Positions 62,601-64,000 of a stretch of 64,000 nucleotides of DNA are shown piece by piece (the first letter of the stretch is position 1; the number at the start of each line of letters is the position of its first letter). The notes under the pieces were generated by a model. It was not told the DNA's origin, searched no databases, and was given only the letters and a program-made list of their open reading frames with translations. Location: NCBI GenBank assembly GCA_036498945.1, contig DASYEQ010000051.1, positions 27,789 to 91,788 on the forward strand. Direction: 5' to 3'. Origin of the DNA: JAQGMJ01 sp036498945. Lineage in GTDB: Bacteria > Pseudomonadota > Gammaproteobacteria > Burkholderiales > JAEUOS01. Made by a program: the position numbers and the translations under genes.

Positions 62601-62842
62601 AAACCGGGCGCGGCTGGGAGTCGCTGTGCTGGGACCAGGCCGCGCAGATCTATGAGCGCGGTATCGAGATGGACAACCTCGCCGAGGAGTTCTACCAGCG
62701 CCTGATGGTCTGCCATCGCGAGCGCGGCAGCCTGACCGACGCCATCCGCGTCTACCGCCGCTGCCGCGACAATCTCTCCATCATCCTCGGCATCGCACCT
62801 TCGCCGCAGACCACTGCACTGTACCAGTCTCTGCACCAGTAG
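59654..62842 (+). CDS. STAND-type regulator with C-terminal BTAD domain (MalT/SARP-like)
   Basis: The 1062-residue product has a STAND NTPase module (Walker A VAGPPGAGKTVLVS, residues 37-50; Walker B ALVLDNYQEV). A winged-helix/sensor segment (DSVFAYFAGEVFQNLP, FLPHMSAQVAARICG) and a long helical TPR-like region (about 380-800) follow. An OmpR-like winged helix starts near 815 (IYTLGHFRVVIDGEPL, LWPDAEDARKSGEM), and a BTAD helical domain (about 905-1060, ending YRRCRDNLSIILGI) closes it. Placing the DNA-binding domain before BTAD at the C-terminus differs from MalT, whose C-terminus is LuxR-type. Targets and inducer are unknown; no neighbour is an obvious target. The start at 59654 gives the family N-terminus. 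Confidence 0.85.
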   Translation: MKTRLAKLSKPRIRGAVRRERLFALLDRYRAQPATWVAGPPGAGKTVLVSTYLEARGLPAVWFEVDGGESDPAAFFYHLRLAVENCGSEKKEALPLLTPEYMADLPGFARRFFRGFFLRLEPPAALVLDNYQEVQVGSVFHTLIERMLAEVPEGINVFVLSRTAPPEECTRLVVGKAIAQIGFDDLRLTREETALMAGCGFPRDEQSLDALYAQADGWAAGTILMADRMKRTGSLGTVSHPGEMDSVFAYFAGEVFQNLPQMARSVLMRTSFLPHMSAQVAARICGEPHAGGVLEEMFKRHLFTDRRGGAEPVYHYHALFSAFLREEARQALPPEDFACLISDSADLLAADGAVDQAVALYLRVERWDRARSAILQAASSLVAQGRLETLKEWILALPVAALLAEPWLRFWLASCYVAAVPKRAREIFEEAYRGFVSRGDSVGQMAAAAAMIETHMLDFESASLRPWVAALEELLRGEPRFPSRELALRVHCACVLGTFNEQPGHPLLAASVRRIDSMLAEDIEPNRKVVAGATLLPYCAWKGDVELATRTFSRIEPLMAGPAVQPLARHWWRVRQATFHIWRMQYGEMEQALDEARQIAESHNWRAGAPFGCLMSALLAAFRHDAAGARVVAQRFESLRNPGKPGDDLYGHMVYAACAVAEGDYALALSLQDQAMAGAERMWFPTRYVAMINHVQMLLQVGEADRAQASLERVQGLVGGVGLDCCEMEVRLLEAGVAWARGDAACCEAALRLCLPYFRRRGFFGYTFRWMPEMVGHLLLQALHAGIESDYVRMVIQELQLAPPAREVEAWPWPVKIYTLGHFRVVIDGEPLTFNGKAQKKPLELLKALVALGGRDVDFPMLVELLWPDAEDARKSGEMTLSRLRKLLGRAEAVQIADGKLALNPALVWVDAEAFEDLLQPLPQGSLTLRMQGAGGTPCDREARAAAALALYRGHFLGHEPPVQWAQSMADRLRAKYLRQVLETGRGWESLCWDQAAQIYERGIEMDNLAEEFYQRLMVCHRERGSLTDAIRVYRRCRDNLSIILGIAPSPQTTALYQSLHQ

Positions 62843-63049
62843 CCGGGGGACCCTGCGCCTCGCGGATATTTCGATTTGGTGGGCCATGCGTAGGGCGCGC
62901 CGCCCCTCGCGCGCCTTAAATTCCCGCTTGTCGCACCGCAGTCCTTCGATACGGCTCCGTTCCCCCGGGGGCGCCATCGAAGGGCTGCGTGCCTGCGGCC
63001 ATGCCGCAACCTTATTGAGTGACAGCGCCCATCCCAAGGGGCGCTTTCG
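62843..63049 (+). other. Hairpin-rich spacer, possible small RNA or structured 3' UTR
   Basis: Consecutive perfect stems lie at 62894-62915 (GGCGCGC/GCGCGCC), 62943-62983 (CCTTCGAT/ATCGAAGG), 62994-63008 (TGCGGC-CAT-GCCGCA) and 63024-63045 (AGCGCCC/GGGCGCT), ending in the terminator at 63050. No supported ORF is present. Confidence 0.4.
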
Positions 63050-63087
63050 GGCCGCATGTCCGTCTGACGGCATGCGGCCTTTTTTTA
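63050..63087 (+). terminator. Strong rho-independent terminator
   Basis: GGCCGCATG...CATGCGGCC pairs around a short internal stem (CGTC-TGA-cgg) and is followed by seven T. It lies about 210 bases after the BTAD gene. Confidence 0.85.
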
Positions 63088-63109
63088 TTGCCGCCTTGCC
63101 TGCGTGAGG

Positions 63110-63143
63110 GCAAAACAAAGGGCCATTGGAATCCAATGGCCCT
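63110..63143 (-). terminator. Terminator of tRNA-Ala
   Basis: On the minus strand AGGGCCATTGGA-T-TCCAATGGCCCT forms a 12-bp perfect stem followed by TTGTTTTG. Confidence 0.8.
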
Positions 63144-63151
63144 GATATTCG

Positions 63152-63227
<76 letters not shown>

Positions 63228-63326
63228 GAGCCGTGGATTGTAGCGTCGCGCGACCTGCGCTTCAAGCGCGCCACCGACGACCGGCCCGGCAACGCCGGCC
63301 GGGCGCGGCCGACGTGCACGACGATG

Positions 63327-63644
63327 TCAGTGATGTGCGTGCGCGGCCGCGTTGCGCTTGCGCGTCTCGGCACCCTTCTTCGCCGACGCGGAGCGTTGGG
63401 CCGCCGTACGCGTCGCCGACGCGTGGCCGCCGAGCTTGCCCCCGCGATGCGCCGCCGGATGGCCGGTGTGCGTGTCGCGGCCCGAGCCGGACTTGTTGCC
63501 GCCGCCGTCGTCCTTGTTGACGGTCGCCCAGGCACGCCGTTCGGCTTCCTTGTCCGGCACGCCGCGGTGCTCGTATCCCTCGGCGATGTGGTCGGCCTTG
63601 CGTTCCTGCTTGTCGGTGTACTTCGATTTGTCGCCTCGTGGCAT
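63327..63644 (-). CDS. Small basic, glycine-rich protein (plasmid-stabilisation / KGG-like family)
   Basis: The 105-residue product starts MPRGDKSKYTDKQERKADHI, followed by EGYEHRGVPDKEAERRAWATV. This segment is a recognisable small family often labelled 'plasmid stabilization protein', without proven function. The C-terminal half is low-complexity (NKSGSGRDTHTGHPAAHRGGK, then ASAKKGAETRKRNAAAHAHH) and resembles KGG-repeat stress proteins. It has AAGGAGTCCACC just upstream, which fixes the start inside a longer open frame. It is highly charged and probably disordered. It lies in the atypical end segment of the window. Confidence 0.72.
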   Translation of the reverse strand: MPRGDKSKYTDKQERKADHIAEGYEHRGVPDKEAERRAWATVNKDDGGGNKSGSGRDTHTGHPAAHRGGKLGGHASATRTAAQRSASAKKGAETRKRNAAAHAHH

Positions 63645-63804
63645 GGTGGACTCCTTCGCGAATGAGTGTCGACGATGCAACCGTCGCAAATCGCCGCGCC
63701 GTTGCGGCTCGGCGAACCGTGCTTCCGCGCGTCGGACAACGACGCAACGACGCGGCGCCGCAACGACACAACGACGCGGTGCCGCGCGCTCGGCGAGCGA
63801 CGCC
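63645..63804. repeat. Intergenic segment with an imperfect ~24-bp direct repeat
   Basis: CAACGACGCGGCGCCG (63745-63760) recurs as CAACGACGCGGTGCCG (63769-63784), 24 bases later with one change. No ORF with a recognisable product was found. It separates the two minus-strand genes at the end of the window. Confidence 0.55.
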
Positions 63805-64000
63805 TCACGGCGTGCCGGCGGGCACTTGCGTGGCGAACATCGCGAGCGTCGCGGCGCCGCCGGCGGCGATCCACAGCGCGCCGAGTCCGATCGCGCCGTA
63901 CACCCACGCGCCGGACGCGGCGCCGGCCACCAGGCCGCCCCACAGCGCGAGCTGCCACGCCCAGGTCCAGCGTTCACCGCCGTAGAACGCGGCGACGAGG
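63805..64000 (-). CDS. Small membrane protein, C-terminal part (5' end outside the window)
   Basis: A minus-strand frame is open from base 64000 to a TGA at 63805-63807 (64 codons visible). It encodes two hydrophobic spans, WQLALWGGLVAGAASGAWVY and IGLGALWIAAGGAATLAMFA, after the motif FYGGERWTWAWQ. I do not recognise the family. No start codon is required inside the window. Codon and base composition match the neighbouring small gene and not the rest of the window. Confidence 0.5.
   Translation of the reverse strand, partial: LVAAFYGGERWTWAWQLALWGGLVAGAASGAWVYGAIGLGALWIAAGGAATLAMFATQVPAGTP

Overview
The window is GC-rich, densely coded DNA that looks like a chromosome segment of a beta-proteobacterium, most probably order Burkholderiales. 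Three things point there. The housekeeping order der-hfq-hflX-hflK-hflC-DUF2065-hisZ-purA-phosphoribosyltransferase-rnr-qor-rlmB is typical of that group. So is the tsaB-rimI-udg4 / lplT / alr-radA block. Finally, there are six orphan TctC/Bug-type periplasmic solute receptors. No insertion sequence, phage, integrase, CRISPR array or rRNA was seen.

Region 1 (1-22541) is a catabolic and accessory region. It starts with the 3' end of an intradiol (hydroxyquinol-type) dioxygenase. A quinone reductase follows, divergent from a LysR regulator, then a RutE-like nitroreductase and a D(-)-tartrate dehydratase-like enolase-superfamily enzyme. Next come a branched-chain amino-acid-type ABC binding protein, Bug receptors, a secreted NHL propeller, a Gfo/Idh oxidoreductase, a ThDP-dependent enzyme, a GMC oxidoreductase, a DUF1800/DUF1501 pair, an aldo/keto reductase, an amino-acid-type binding protein and a zinc alcohol dehydrogenase. 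Three promoters here (about 4773, 8473 and 11368) carry the same palindrome, TGTCC(G/T)(G/T... as TGTCCGGACA or TGTCCGTACA), in the -35/-10 spacer. This suggests one unidentified repressor controls three units of related function.

Region 2 (22563-29118) is conserved housekeeping: KTSC protein, tsaB, rimI, family-4 uracil-DNA glycosylase, lplT, alr, radA. Region 3 (29119-31090) holds a lipoprotein and a class III cyclase-like membrane protein with a periplasmic PEGA-like tail. Region 4 (31321-46524) is the der-to-rlmB housekeeping run, with a Bug gene and tRNA-Leu(CAG) inserted before rnr, followed by a cold-shock gene with a structured leader.

Region 5 (46560-51268) has a periplasmic glutathione peroxidase, a GIY-YIG protein, pxpA, a PAS/GAF histidine kinase and a convergent response regulator. 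Region 6 (51306-58999) is a LysR-controlled molybdenum hydroxylase operon (FAD, 2Fe-2S and Mo subunits) with an enoyl-CoA hydratase-like protein and two Bug receptors. It is probably an uptake and hydroxylation module for an aromatic or N-heterocyclic acid.

Region 7 (59000-64000) contains a remnant of a methyltransferase gene, a 1062-residue STAND/BTAD regulator, a run of RNA hairpins ending in a terminator, tRNA-Ala(CGC), a small lysine/glycine-rich stress-type protein and a partial membrane protein. The last ~770 bp look compositionally different from the rest.
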